Origin: Muricoccus roseus
Lineage (GTDB): Bacteria > Pseudomonadota > Alphaproteobacteria > Acetobacterales > Acetobacteraceae
Direction: 5' to 3'
DNA length: 64,000 nt
NCBI RefSeq assembly: GCF_900141905.1
Contig: NZ_FQZF01000017.1
Span: forward strand, 59,114-123,113
A model generated the notes under the pieces. It was not told the origin of the DNA. It did not search any database and saw only the letters and a list, made by a program, of their open reading frames with translations. A program made the position numbers and the translations under genes. How positions within the stretch are numbered: the first letter of the stretch is position 1; each line of letters opens with the position of its first letter. Positions 35,248 through 43,177 of the stretch are shown here, one piece after another.

Positions 35248-36492
35248 TCAGCCGGGCCGGTTGGCCCGGGCGAGAACGGCCTCGAACAGCACCTGGCACC
35301 CGTCGGCGGCCTCCTCCGGGAGGATGCTCTCCGCCTCGTTGTGCGAGAGACCGTCCTTGCAGGGCGTGAAGATCATCGCGGTCGGGATCCGGCGCGCCAC
35401 ATAGACGGCGTCATGCCCCGCGCCCGAGATGATCTCGCGCGCCGGGAGGCCGAGCCGGGCGGCGGCGTCTCGCACCAGGGCGACGCATTCCGGGTCGAAG
35501 GGCTGGGCGGGGATGCGGAACAACTCGCGCAGCTCCAGCGAAAGCCCGACCTCCCGCGCCATCTCCTGCGCGCGCGCCGGGAAACCGGCGGCGAGGGCCT
35601 CGATCTCTTCCCCTGAGGGATGCCGGAACTCGACGGAGAAGCGCACCTCGCCCGGCACCACATTGCAGGAATTGGGGAAGACCTGAAGCCGCCCCACGGT
35701 CCCCCGCCCATCCTCGCCCCGGGCGCGCATCATCTCGTCCACGAGGGTGACGATTCGCGCGGCGCCTACCAGCGCGTCGCGCCGTGTGGAGGGCGGAGTG
35801 GTGCCGGCATGCGCGTCCTGCCCCGTCAGCACCGCATCGTACCAGACCTGGGCCTGGCCGCCGGTGACGATGCCGATGCGCTTGCCCTCCCGCTCCAGGA
35901 TCGGGCCCTGCTCGATATGCAGCTCGAAATAGGAATCCGCCTCGAAGGGGCGGGCGGGATGCTCGCCGCGATAGCCGATGCCCTCCAGCGCCTCGAGCAC
36001 CGAGACCCCCTCCAGGTCACGCAAGTCGTAGGTCGCCTCCTGCTCATAGACACCGGACCACACGCCGCTGCCCATGAGGGAATGGCCGAAGCGGCTGCCC
36101 TCCTCATCGGTCCAGTTGATGAGCTCGAGTGGCGCCTCGGTCTCGATGTTCAGGTCGTGCAGGGTGCGCATGACCTCCAGCCCCGCGATCACGCCCAGCG
36201 CGCCGTCGAACTTGCCGCCGGTCGGCTGGCTGTCGAGATGGCTGCCGAAGAGGACGGGCTTGCGGCTCGGGTCCCGGCCGGGGCGGCGGGCGAACATGTT
36301 GCCCATGGAATCCACCCGGACGGTCAGCCCCACGGCCTGGCACCACTGGCTGAACTGGTCACGGCCGGCCCGGTCCACCTCGGTCAGCGTCAGCCGCTTG
36401 ACCCCGCCTTTGGGCGTGGCGCCTATCTCGGCCATCGCCATCAGCGTGTCCCAGAGCCGGCGGGAATCGATGCGCTGATTGGTTCCGGTCAT
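35248..36492 (-). CDS. M20 family hydantoinase/carbamoylase (allantoate-amidohydrolase-like)
   Basis: A 414-residue zinc-dependent amidase that hydrolyses N-carbamoyl amino acids or allantoate-type ureido compounds. Seen are the metal sites GSHLDSQPTGGKFDGALGV near residue 90, WTDEEGSRFGHSLMGSG and HIEQGPILE near 205, the lid-domain segment GQDAHAGTTPPSTRRDAL, and the late SGAGHDAVYVA. The neighbours (GGDEF-EAL gene, class II aldolase) give no pathway. A 13-bp tandem duplication (CAGCCGGGCCGGT) at 35236-35261 spans its stop codon. Confidence 0.88.
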   Translation of the reverse strand: MTGTNQRIDSRRLWDTLMAMAEIGATPKGGVKRLTLTEVDRAGRDQFSQWCQAVGLTVRVDSMGNMFARRPGRDPSRKPVLFGSHLDSQPTGGKFDGALGVIAGLEVMRTLHDLNIETEAPLELINWTDEEGSRFGHSLMGSGVWSGVYEQEATYDLRDLEGVSVLEALEGIGYRGEHPARPFEADSYFELHIEQGPILEREGKRIGIVTGGQAQVWYDAVLTGQDAHAGTTPPSTRRDALVGAARIVTLVDEMMRARGEDGRGTVGRLQVFPNSCNVVPGEVRFSVEFRHPSGEEIEALAAGFPARAQEMAREVGLSLELRELFRIPAQPFDPECVALVRDAAARLGLPAREIISGAGHDAVYVARRIPTAMIFTPCKDGLSHNEAESILPEEAADGCQVLFEAVLARANRPG

Positions 36493-36642
36493 GGCGGCTC
36501 GCTCCGACGTGATTCGGTTCGGATGAATGCGGCGCCCGCCCGCGCGGAGCAAGGGCCGCCGGAGCGATGACACGCGCGGGACGCCTTGCAGTCGGCCGTC
36601 GTCGGCGCGAGTTTGCGCAGCCCCCGCTGACCGGAACCCGCC

Positions 36643-37425
36643 ATGGCGCATGCGCTCCCCTCCGCCCCCAAGCTGCTTCGCAACAGCTACCTCGACACGC
36701 CGGAGATCCGGCAGACGCGCGTGGACCTCGCCGCCTGCTTCCGCATGGCCGCGCGGCTGGGCCTGCAGGAGGGCATCTGCAACCACCTCTCCGCCCTGGT
36801 GCCGGGCCGGCCGGACCTGATGCTCGTGAATCCCTATGGCTGGGCCTTCGGGGAGATCACCGCCTCGCGCCTGCTGATCTGTGACTTCGAGGGCCATGTC
36901 CTGGCGGGGGAGGGCACGCCGGAGGCCACCGCCTTCTACATCCATGCGCGCCTGCACCTGCGCCACCCCCGCGCCACCGCCGCCTTCCACACGCACATGC
37001 CGAACGCGACGGCACTCTCGATGTTGGAGGGCCCGCCGCTGGTATGGGCCGGGCAGACCGCCCTGAAGTTCTACGGCCGCACCGCGGTGGACGAGGCCTA
37101 TAACGGCTTGGCGCTGGACACCGCCGAAGGCGACCGCATCGCCGCGGTGATGGAGGGCGCCGATATCGGTTTCCTCAAGAACCACGGAGTGATGGTGGTC
37201 GGTCCTTCCATCGCCGAGGCCTGGGACGACCTCTACTACCTCGAGCGCGCGGCCGAGGTGCAGCGCCTGGCCTTCTCCACCGGGCGCCCGTTGAAGCCGG
37301 TGCCGAAGGACGTGGCGGAGCGCACCTATGCCCAGATGCGCGCCGGGGATTCCGAGAGCGCGCGGCTGCATCTGGAGAGCGTGAAGCGGATCCTGTCGCG
37401 CGAGGAGCCGGACTATCTCGACTGA
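36643..37425 (+). CDS. Class II aldolase/adducin family protein
   Basis: A 260-residue zinc-dependent aldolase-like protein. The family features are QEGICNHLSALVPG near residue 42, the zinc ligands in AFHTHMPNATALS near 125, a later His in GFLKNHGVMVVG near 180, and WDDLYYLERAAEVQ. Such proteins cleave sugar phosphates or decarboxylate sugar-derived acids, and the adducin branch has no activity. It is divergent from the M20 amidase gene, with a 150-base gap that holds no further gene. Confidence 0.85.
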   Translation: MAHALPSAPKLLRNSYLDTPEIRQTRVDLAACFRMAARLGLQEGICNHLSALVPGRPDLMLVNPYGWAFGEITASRLLICDFEGHVLAGEGTPEATAFYIHARLHLRHPRATAAFHTHMPNATALSMLEGPPLVWAGQTALKFYGRTAVDEAYNGLALDTAEGDRIAAVMEGADIGFLKNHGVMVVGPSIAEAWDDLYYLERAAEVQRLAFSTGRPLKPVPKDVAERTYAQMRAGDSESARLHLESVKRILSREEPDYLD

Positions 37426-37498
37426 GGCTTCCCAGGCCGGCGCGGCCCGGGAGGCACCGAGCCAGGGCTTCGGCCTGCTCTGCCTCGCGGTCACGGCC

Positions 37499-38341
37499 AT
37501 GGGCTGGGGGCTCAACTGGCCCGTGCTCAAGGCGCTGCTCGCCGAGATGCCGCCGATGGCCGCCCGCGGCCTGGCCGGGCTGCTGGCGGCCCTGGCCCTG
37601 GCGGGCTTCGCCGCCCTCCGTGGCGTGCCGCTCGCCGTTCCCCCGGGCCGATGGGGCCCGCTGGTCGCCGCCTCGCTCCTCAACGTCACGGCCTGGATGG
37701 GGCTCGCGACCATGGGGCTTCTCTATCTGGGCGCAGGGGAGGGGGCGATGATCTGCTACACCATGCCCGCCTGGACCGCGCTGGCGGCCTGGCCCGTGCT
37801 GGGAGAGAAGCCCTCGGCCCGCCGCTTGCTGGCGCTCCTGCTCGGCATGGGCGGCGTCGCCATCCTCGTCACCTCCGGTGGCACGTCGCTGGACTGGGGC
37901 AAGATGCCGGGGGTGGCGATGATCCTCTCCGGCGCCATCCTCTTCGCCCTGGGCACGGTCTGGTTCAAGCGGAACCCCGTGGGGCTGAACCCACTGGCCT
38001 CGGTGGCCTGGCAGGTGGGGCTGGGCTGTCTGCCCCTCGCCATCGCCTCTCCCTTCCTGGAACATTTCGACGCCGGCGCCGTCTCCATGCGCGGCTGGGC
38101 CGCCTTCCTCTACATGGCGGCCATCCCGCTCTGCCTCTGCTACCTCGCCTGGTTCGCGGCGCTGGCCGCCCTGCCCGCCGGGGTGGCCGCGATCGGCACG
38201 CTGGTGACGCCCGTGATCGGCGTCATCTCCGGCGCGCTGCTGCTCGGGGAGCCGCTCGGGATACGCCAGGGGGCGGCGCTGGTGCTCACGCTGGCCGGCA
38301 TCCTGCTCGCCATCCGGGAGCCCGCCCGGGGCAGGGGCTGA
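37499..38341 (+). CDS. EamA/DMT family transporter
   Basis: A membrane protein with two EamA repeats, ending LLLGEPLGIRQGAALVLTLAGILLAIR. The first ATG (37499) gives 280 residues but cuts the first membrane helix in half. The frame is open upstream to an ATC at 37415, which would restore a full first helix (QGFGLLCLAVTAMGWGLNWPVL) and has GAGGAG seven bases upstream, overlapping the aldolase stop. No ATG, GTG or TTG occurs in that stretch. The true start may therefore be a rare non-AUG codon, or the ATG may have been lost. The substrate is unknown. Confidence 0.8.
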   Translation: MGWGLNWPVLKALLAEMPPMAARGLAGLLAALALAGFAALRGVPLAVPPGRWGPLVAASLLNVTAWMGLATMGLLYLGAGEGAMICYTMPAWTALAAWPVLGEKPSARRLLALLLGMGGVAILVTSGGTSLDWGKMPGVAMILSGAILFALGTVWFKRNPVGLNPLASVAWQVGLGCLPLAIASPFLEHFDAGAVSMRGWAAFLYMAAIPLCLCYLAWFAALAALPAGVAAIGTLVTPVIGVISGALLLGEPLGIRQGAALVLTLAGILLAIREPARGRG

Positions 38342-38370
38342 TACTCCCTGGACACTGCTGGGATTTGCTC

Positions 38371-38641
38371 GGAGGGCTCCGCCCTCCACCCGCCAAGGGC
38401 CTGAGGCCCTTGGAACCCCATCTGACTGCCGTGGATACCCCGGATCGAAGGGGTCCCTGGTTGAAGGGCGGCTTTCCTGCGTTTGCAGTCGCCTGAGGTC
38501 CTAGACCTCAGGCGCACCGTCAGCCGAGCGATTCCAAACTCGAAGAAAAAGATGATGGGTCGAAGGCACTGCCTTCGACGGGTCCGGGAAGAGGAAGAAT
38601 TCCTTCTTCCTCTTCCCGGGGACAGACCGACACCCCAGAAC
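38371..38641 (+). repeat. Dispersed hairpin-rich intergenic element, copy A
   Basis: About 271 bp, repeated in inverted orientation at 58429-58695 with roughly 88% identity by hand count. It contains five hairpins in order: 38371-38387 (7-bp stem), 38393-38413 (9-bp), 38491-38513 (10-bp), 38559-38579 (9-bp), and 38584-38619 (16-bp stem, TTCC loop). It fills most of the 347-base gap between the EamA and RlmI-like genes. No terminal inverted repeats or transposase were seen. Confidence 0.85.
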
Positions 38642-38688
38642 AGGCCCACCCCGTGCGCGCGGCCGCATTCCGGCCTATGCCGCACGTC

Positions 38689-39873
38689 ATGTCTGATCTG
38701 CCCCTTCTCCGTCTCCTTCCCGGCCGCGACCGGCGGGCCAAGGCGGGCCATCCCTGGATCTTCTCCAACGAGGTGGCGATGACCCCTGCCGCGCGTGCCC
38801 TGCCGCCCGGTTGCGCCGTGCGGGTAGAGGGGGATGACGGCGTCCGCCATGGGGTTCATCATTTCAACCCGCATTCGCTCATCGCGGCCCGGCGCCTCTC
38901 CCGCGATCCGGAAGCGGTGATCGACGATGCCTTTTGGCAGGCGCGCCTCGCGGAGGCGCTGGCGCTCCGCCGCCGTCTCTTCCCCACGCCGCATTATCGC
39001 CTGGCCCATGCGGAGGCCGACGGCCTGCCGGGCCTCATCCTCGACCGGTACGGAGACCTGATCGCGCTCCAGGCGAATACGGCCGGGATGGAGGCCGCGA
39101 CGCCGGCCATCCTTCGCGCGCTGAACGCCCTCATCGCGCCGCGCGCCGTGGTGGCGCGGAACGAGGCTTCGGTCCGTGGCCTGGAGGGGCTGCCCGAAGC
39201 CACGCTGCTCCTGCATGGCTCGGACCCAACCGGCACGGTGGAGGAGGGAGGGGTTTCCTTCTCCGTCGATCCGCTCGGAGGACAGAAGACGGGCTGGTTC
39301 TTCGACCAGCGCGAGAACCGGGCGCGGGTAGCCAATCTCGCGCGCGGGGAGACGGTGCTGGACGCCTTCTGCCACACCGGCGGCTTCGGCCTGCAGGCCG
39401 CGGCCGCCGGGGCCGCGCGCGTGACCTTGCTCGACCGCTCCGAGCACGCCCTGGCAACCGCGATGGAGACCGCCCGCCGCAACGGGCTGGAGGACCGGGT
39501 GGAGGCCGTGCGCGGCGAGGCGATGGAGGCGCTGGAGCGCATGGGGAGGGAAGGGGCACGCTTCGGTGTGGTGGTGGTGGACCCGCCGGCCTTCGCCAAG
39601 TCCCGCAAGGACATTCCCCAGGCCATCCGCGCCTATTCGCGCCTCGCACGGCTGGCGGCGGGACTGGTGGTGCCCGGCGGCATTCTCTTCATCGCCTCCT
39701 GCAGCCACCATGTGCCCTCCGGCGAGTTCACCGACACGGTGCTTGCGGGGCTGCAGCGAGCACGGCGGGATGCGCGGATCCTGGCCATCACGGGAGCTGG
39801 TCCGGACCATCCCATTCATCCGATGCTACCTGAAAGCGTGTACCTCAAGGCACTGACTTTGCAGCTTTCCTGA
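38689..39873 (+). CDS. Class I SAM-dependent rRNA methyltransferase, RlmI-like
   Basis: A 394-residue protein with an N-terminal PUA domain (LLPGRDRRAKAGHPWIFSNE), a middle EEHD-like domain, and a C-terminal Rossmann methyltransferase. The family signature DPLGGQKTGWFFDQRENR lies near residue 200, the SAM motif I is VLDAFCHTGGFGLQAA, and the catalytic motif is VVVDPPAFAKSRKD. It is related to RlmI, which makes m5C1962 in 23S rRNA, but the exact base was not tested. Upstream starts at 38653 (GTG) and 38677 (ATG) are possible; MSDLPLLRL is preferred. Confidence 0.88.
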   Translation: MSDLPLLRLLPGRDRRAKAGHPWIFSNEVAMTPAARALPPGCAVRVEGDDGVRHGVHHFNPHSLIAARRLSRDPEAVIDDAFWQARLAEALALRRRLFPTPHYRLAHAEADGLPGLILDRYGDLIALQANTAGMEAATPAILRALNALIAPRAVVARNEASVRGLEGLPEATLLLHGSDPTGTVEEGGVSFSVDPLGGQKTGWFFDQRENRARVANLARGETVLDAFCHTGGFGLQAAAAGAARVTLLDRSEHALATAMETARRNGLEDRVEAVRGEAMEALERMGREGARFGVVVVDPPAFAKSRKDIPQAIRAYSRLARLAAGLVVPGGILFIASCSHHVPSGEFTDTVLAGLQRARRDARILAITGAGPDHPIHPMLPESVYLKALTLQLS

Positions 39874-39912
39874 TCCGCCAGGCTGGGCCGCCGAAGGGCG
39901 GTCCAGCATCTC

Positions 39913-39940
39913 TTGAACTCCGCCACCGACGCCTTATGTA
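39913..39940 (+). promoter_or_regulatory. Promoter of the marR-emrB-emrA operon
   Basis: TTGAAC at 39913-39918 and TATGTA at 39935-39940, 16 bases apart, form a sigma70-like promoter. The -10 element touches the first operator-like site. Confidence 0.5.
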
Positions 39941-39962
39941 GCTTGCTAATGTTAGCTTGCTA
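39939..39962. promoter_or_regulatory. Two tandem TAGCTTGCTA sites, probable MarR operator
   Basis: The 10-bp sequence TAGCTTGCTA, itself an inverted repeat (TAGC-TT-GCTA), occurs exactly at 39939-39948 and 39953-39962, 14 bp apart, ending 16 bases before the MarR start codon. This placement overlapping the -10 region and transcription start fits autorepression by the MarR protein encoded next. Confidence 0.65.
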
Positions 39963-39978
39963 CGAGAAAGCCTCGGTG

Positions 39979-40464
39979 ATGACCCTCAACGCCCAGTTTG
40001 TCACGGCCCTCCGCCGGGTGACGCAGCGCTGGCGCACGCGTTGGGATGCGGAGCTGCGCGACAGCGGCCAGACCCTCGGCCGCGCGCGGGCCCTGATGAT
40101 CCTCTCGCAGGAAGGCGGCAGCGCCATGCAGCGGGACCTGGCCGCCCATCTCTCGGTGGAGCATCCGACGCTGGTGCGCCTCCTGGACTCGCTGGAGGCC
40201 CAGGGGCTGATCCGCCGCGGGCCGGTGCAGGGCAATGCGCGCGCGAACCGGATCGCCCTCACCGAGGCGGCGCAGCCCGTCGTGGCGTCGGTCGAGGCCG
40301 TTTCCGAGGCCCTTCGCCAGCGGGTGCTGGGCGACATCCCGCGTCAGGACCTCGAGACGGCGCTGCGCGTCCTTCATGCGGTGGCGGCGAAGCTGGAGGG
40401 GCTCGAAGCCGTTCCTTCGCTGCCGTCCCCGGGCGGGCGCCGCGGTGAGGAGGCCAGTGCGTGA
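39979..40464 (+). CDS. MarR family transcriptional regulator
   Basis: A 161-residue winged-helix repressor. Helical dimer segments flank the DNA-binding core GSAMQRDLAAHLSVEHPTLVRLLDSLEAQGLIRRG near residues 48-82, and the wing follows as NARANRIALTEAAQPV. It is the first gene of an efflux operon, and its stop overlaps the transporter start as GTGA. It probably represses the operon until a toxic compound binds it, through the two tandem sites just upstream. Confidence 0.93.
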   Translation: MTLNAQFVTALRRVTQRWRTRWDAELRDSGQTLGRARALMILSQEGGSAMQRDLAAHLSVEHPTLVRLLDSLEAQGLIRRGPVQGNARANRIALTEAAQPVVASVEAVSEALRQRVLGDIPRQDLETALRVLHAVAAKLEGLEAVPSLPSPGGRRGEEASA

Positions 40465-42083
40465 GCGACAACACGGCCCCCAGCCCGGAAGCGCCGCCGG
40501 CCGAGCCGGCGCCGCAAGCCGGTCCTGGCCGTCTCCTGGTCTACGGCCTGGCCTCGCTGACCTTCGGCCTCACCCAGGGGCTCGGGAACAACCTCTTCGC
40601 CGCCAACATCCAGGCCGTCCAGTCCGCCTTCGGCGCAACCACCAACGAGGCGGCTTGGCTCACGGCGGCCTATGCCTCCACGAGCATCACGGCCTCGCTC
40701 CTGCTTTTCAAGCTGCGCACCCAGTTCGGGCTGCGGCTCTTCGCGAAGCTGGGGCTGATGCTCTTCCTGGCCGTCTCGCTCGCGCATCTCCTGGTCAGCG
40801 ACCTGCGCTCGGCGGTGGTCCTGCGGGCGGTCGCGGGCTTCGCCGGGGCGCCGCTGAACACACTGGCGATCCTCTACATGATCGAGCTGCTGCCGCAGCG
40901 GATGAAGCTGACGGTCGGGATCGCGCTCGGGCTGATCGGGGCGCAGATCGCGGTGCCGATCGCTCGGCTGGTCTCGCCCGGCCTGCTGGAGATCGGGCTT
41001 TGGGGCCAGCTCAACACGCTGGAGCTGGCCATGGCGGTGCTCTCGCTGGCCTGGGTCTATCTCCTCCCGATCACGCCGCCGCCCCGCGCCCAGGCCTTCG
41101 ACCTCGTGGATGCGGTCAGCCTTCCGCTGCTGGTGGTCGGGCTGGGACTGATCGCGATCGTTCTCAGCCTGGGCCGCTGGTACTGGTGGTTCGAGGCCCC
41201 TTGGCTCGGCACCTGCCTGGCCGGGGGCCTCGGTGCCCTGGCGCTGCTCGTCGCGATCGAGCTGAACCGGGAGCGGCCGATCATCAACCTGCACTGGCTC
41301 TCCTCCACGGACATGATCCTCTTCGGGGGATCCATGTTCGTCGCCCGCTTCGTCCTCTCGGAGCAGACGACGGGGACGATCGGCTTCTTCCAGAATCTGG
41401 GCCTGCTGAACGAGAACATGACCGGCATGTTCCTGGTGATCCTGGCGGCGACGCTGGCCGGCTTCATCGGCGTGGCCTTCGTCAACCGCCCGGAGAACCG
41501 GCCGGCGATCCATGCGGTGGCGCTCGCCCTCATCGCGGTCGGCGCCTGGCTGGAGAGCCGCGGCACCAGCCTGACCCGGCCGCAGGATGTCCTGCTGCCG
41601 CAGGCGCTGGTCGCCTTCGGCGGCGCCATCTTCCTGCCCGCGGCCACGGGCTGGAGCTTCGCCCACACGCTCCGCTCCGGCGTGCAATACCTGACAAGCT
41701 TCTTCGCCGTCTTCCTGGCTTCGCAGAATCTCGGCGGACTGCTCGGCGCGGCGATGCTCGGCACGCTGGTGACCGTCCGGGAGAAGTTCCACTCCAACCA
41801 GATCGTCGAGAACCTCACCCTCGGCGATCCGCTGGTGGCGCAGCGCATCGCCCAGTACGGCGCCTCCTATGCCCGGGTGCTCGGCGACCCCGCGCTCCGG
41901 AACGCCGAGGGCTCTGTGCTGCTCGGGCAGGTGGCGACCCGCGAGGCCACGGTGCTCGCCTATAACGACCTTTTCCTCGTGGTGGCCGTCGTCGCGGCCC
42001 TCTGCCTTCTCGGCCTCCTCCTCCACCAATTCGCCGCCTGGCTGGGCCGGCGCGCCGCCCAGGCGCCCGGCGCCGCGGCCTGA
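40461..42083 (+). CDS. DHA2 family MFS multidrug transporter, EmrB-like
   Basis: A 540-residue inner-membrane proton antiporter with about fourteen hydrophobic segments. The first external-loop region LFAANIQAVQSAFGATTNEAAWLTAAY and the following LGLMLFLAVSLAHLL match the EmrB/DHA2 pattern. A large loop lies between the last two helices, as in EmrB. The GTG start overlaps the MarR stop. With the EmrA-like adaptor downstream, it should drive export of hydrophobic toxins across both membranes, together with an outer-membrane channel that is not encoded here. Confidence 0.9.
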   Translation: MSDNTAPSPEAPPAEPAPQAGPGRLLVYGLASLTFGLTQGLGNNLFAANIQAVQSAFGATTNEAAWLTAAYASTSITASLLLFKLRTQFGLRLFAKLGLMLFLAVSLAHLLVSDLRSAVVLRAVAGFAGAPLNTLAILYMIELLPQRMKLTVGIALGLIGAQIAVPIARLVSPGLLEIGLWGQLNTLELAMAVLSLAWVYLLPITPPPRAQAFDLVDAVSLPLLVVGLGLIAIVLSLGRWYWWFEAPWLGTCLAGGLGALALLVAIELNRERPIINLHWLSSTDMILFGGSMFVARFVLSEQTTGTIGFFQNLGLLNENMTGMFLVILAATLAGFIGVAFVNRPENRPAIHAVALALIAVGAWLESRGTSLTRPQDVLLPQALVAFGGAIFLPAATGWSFAHTLRSGVQYLTSFFAVFLASQNLGGLLGAAMLGTLVTVREKFHSNQIVENLTLGDPLVAQRIAQYGASYARVLGDPALRNAEGSVLLGQVATREATVLAYNDLFLVVAVVAALCLLGLLLHQFAAWLGRRAAQAPGAAA

Positions 42084-42101
42084 CCCCGCACGCAGGACCC
42101 C

Positions 42102-43175
42102 ATGCCTCTCTTCAAGCTCGCCCGTTCGCGGGCCACCATTCCCGCCCTCCTCCTCGGGGTCGCGGGCGTCCTCCTCGTCCTTTTCTCCTGGCGGCTGCCG
42201 CCCTTCACCTCCACGGTGCAGACCACGGACGACGCCTATGTCCGCGGCCTCGTCACCGTCGTCAGCCCGCAGGTGGCCGGCTACATCGTCGACATCCGCG
42301 TGCAGGACTATGCCGAGGTGAAGCAGGGTGACCTGCTCGCCCGGATCGACGACCGGATCTACCAGCAGCGGCTGGCGCAGGCGCGGGCGCAGCTGGCCGC
42401 CAGCCGGGCATCGCTGTCCAATCTCGAGGTCCAGCGCCGGACCAAGGAAGCCCAGGTCGAGGTCGCCCAGGCCCAGGTGGAGAATGCCGAGGCCGTGCTG
42501 ACCAAGGCGCGGGCCGATGTCCGGCGCATCGAGCCGCTGGTGGCCGCCAATATCCAGTCCCGCGCCCAGAGCGATGCGGTGCACGCCACCCTGCGCCAGG
42601 CCGAGGCTGGCCTCGCGCAGACCCGCGCCTCCGAGAGCGTCGCGGAGCAGTCCCTCGCCGAGACGCTGGCCACCCGCGCCGGGCTGGAGGCCGCGGTGCA
42701 GGGGGCGGAGGCGGCCGTTCATCTGGCCGAGATCGACGTGCAGAACACCCGGATCCTGGCGCCCCGCGACGGCCGGCTGGGCGAAGTGGGGGCGCGGCTC
42801 GGCCAGTATGTGACGGCGGGCACGCAGATCACCTCGGTGGTGCCGCCGCTCCGCTGGGTGGTGGCCAACTACAAGGAGACGCAGATCCCCGGAATGGCGG
42901 TGGGCCAGCCCGTGCAGTTCCGGGTGGACGCCCTGCGCGGCGCGGAGCTGACCGGCCGGATCGAGCGTTTCTCTCCAGCCACCGGCTCCGAGTTCAGCGT
43001 CATCCGGGCAGACAACGCGACCGGCAACTTCACCAAGGTCGCCCAGCGCCTACCGGTCCGCATCGCGATCGACCCTGGCCAACCCCTGGCCGATGCCCTG
43101 GCCCCCGGCATGTCCGTCGTGGTGCGGGTGGACACGGCCGCCCCGGCCCACGGCCAGGCCCGGCCCCCCGCCTGA
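42102..43175 (+). CDS. HlyD family efflux adaptor, EmrA-like
   Basis: A 357-residue membrane fusion protein. One N-terminal membrane helix (IPALLLGVAGVLLVLFSW) anchors it, followed by the lipoyl-type half motif TDDAYVRGLVTVVSPQVAGYI, a coiled-coil hairpin of about 120 residues rich in Ala, Gln and Glu, and the second half motif ILAPRDGRLGEVGARLG. A beta-barrel region ends the protein. It bridges the EmrB-like pump to an outer-membrane channel. Gap to the pump gene is 18 bases. Confidence 0.92.
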   Translation: MPLFKLARSRATIPALLLGVAGVLLVLFSWRLPPFTSTVQTTDDAYVRGLVTVVSPQVAGYIVDIRVQDYAEVKQGDLLARIDDRIYQQRLAQARAQLAASRASLSNLEVQRRTKEAQVEVAQAQVENAEAVLTKARADVRRIEPLVAANIQSRAQSDAVHATLRQAEAGLAQTRASESVAEQSLAETLATRAGLEAAVQGAEAAVHLAEIDVQNTRILAPRDGRLGEVGARLGQYVTAGTQITSVVPPLRWVVANYKETQIPGMAVGQPVQFRVDALRGAELTGRIERFSPATGSEFSVIRADNATGNFTKVAQRLPVRIAIDPGQPLADALAPGMSVVVRVDTAAPAHGQARPPA

Positions 43176-43177
43176 GC

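Noticed and set aside
35236..35261. Functional direct repeat at the end of the M20 amidase gene
   Set aside because: It is a single 13-bp tandem duplication spanning the stop codon. It looks like replication slippage, with no regulatory context.
38371..38641. Insertion sequence or its remnant
   Set aside because: No transposase similarity, no terminal inverted repeats and no target-site duplication were found. The two copies look like a hairpin-rich intergenic element instead.
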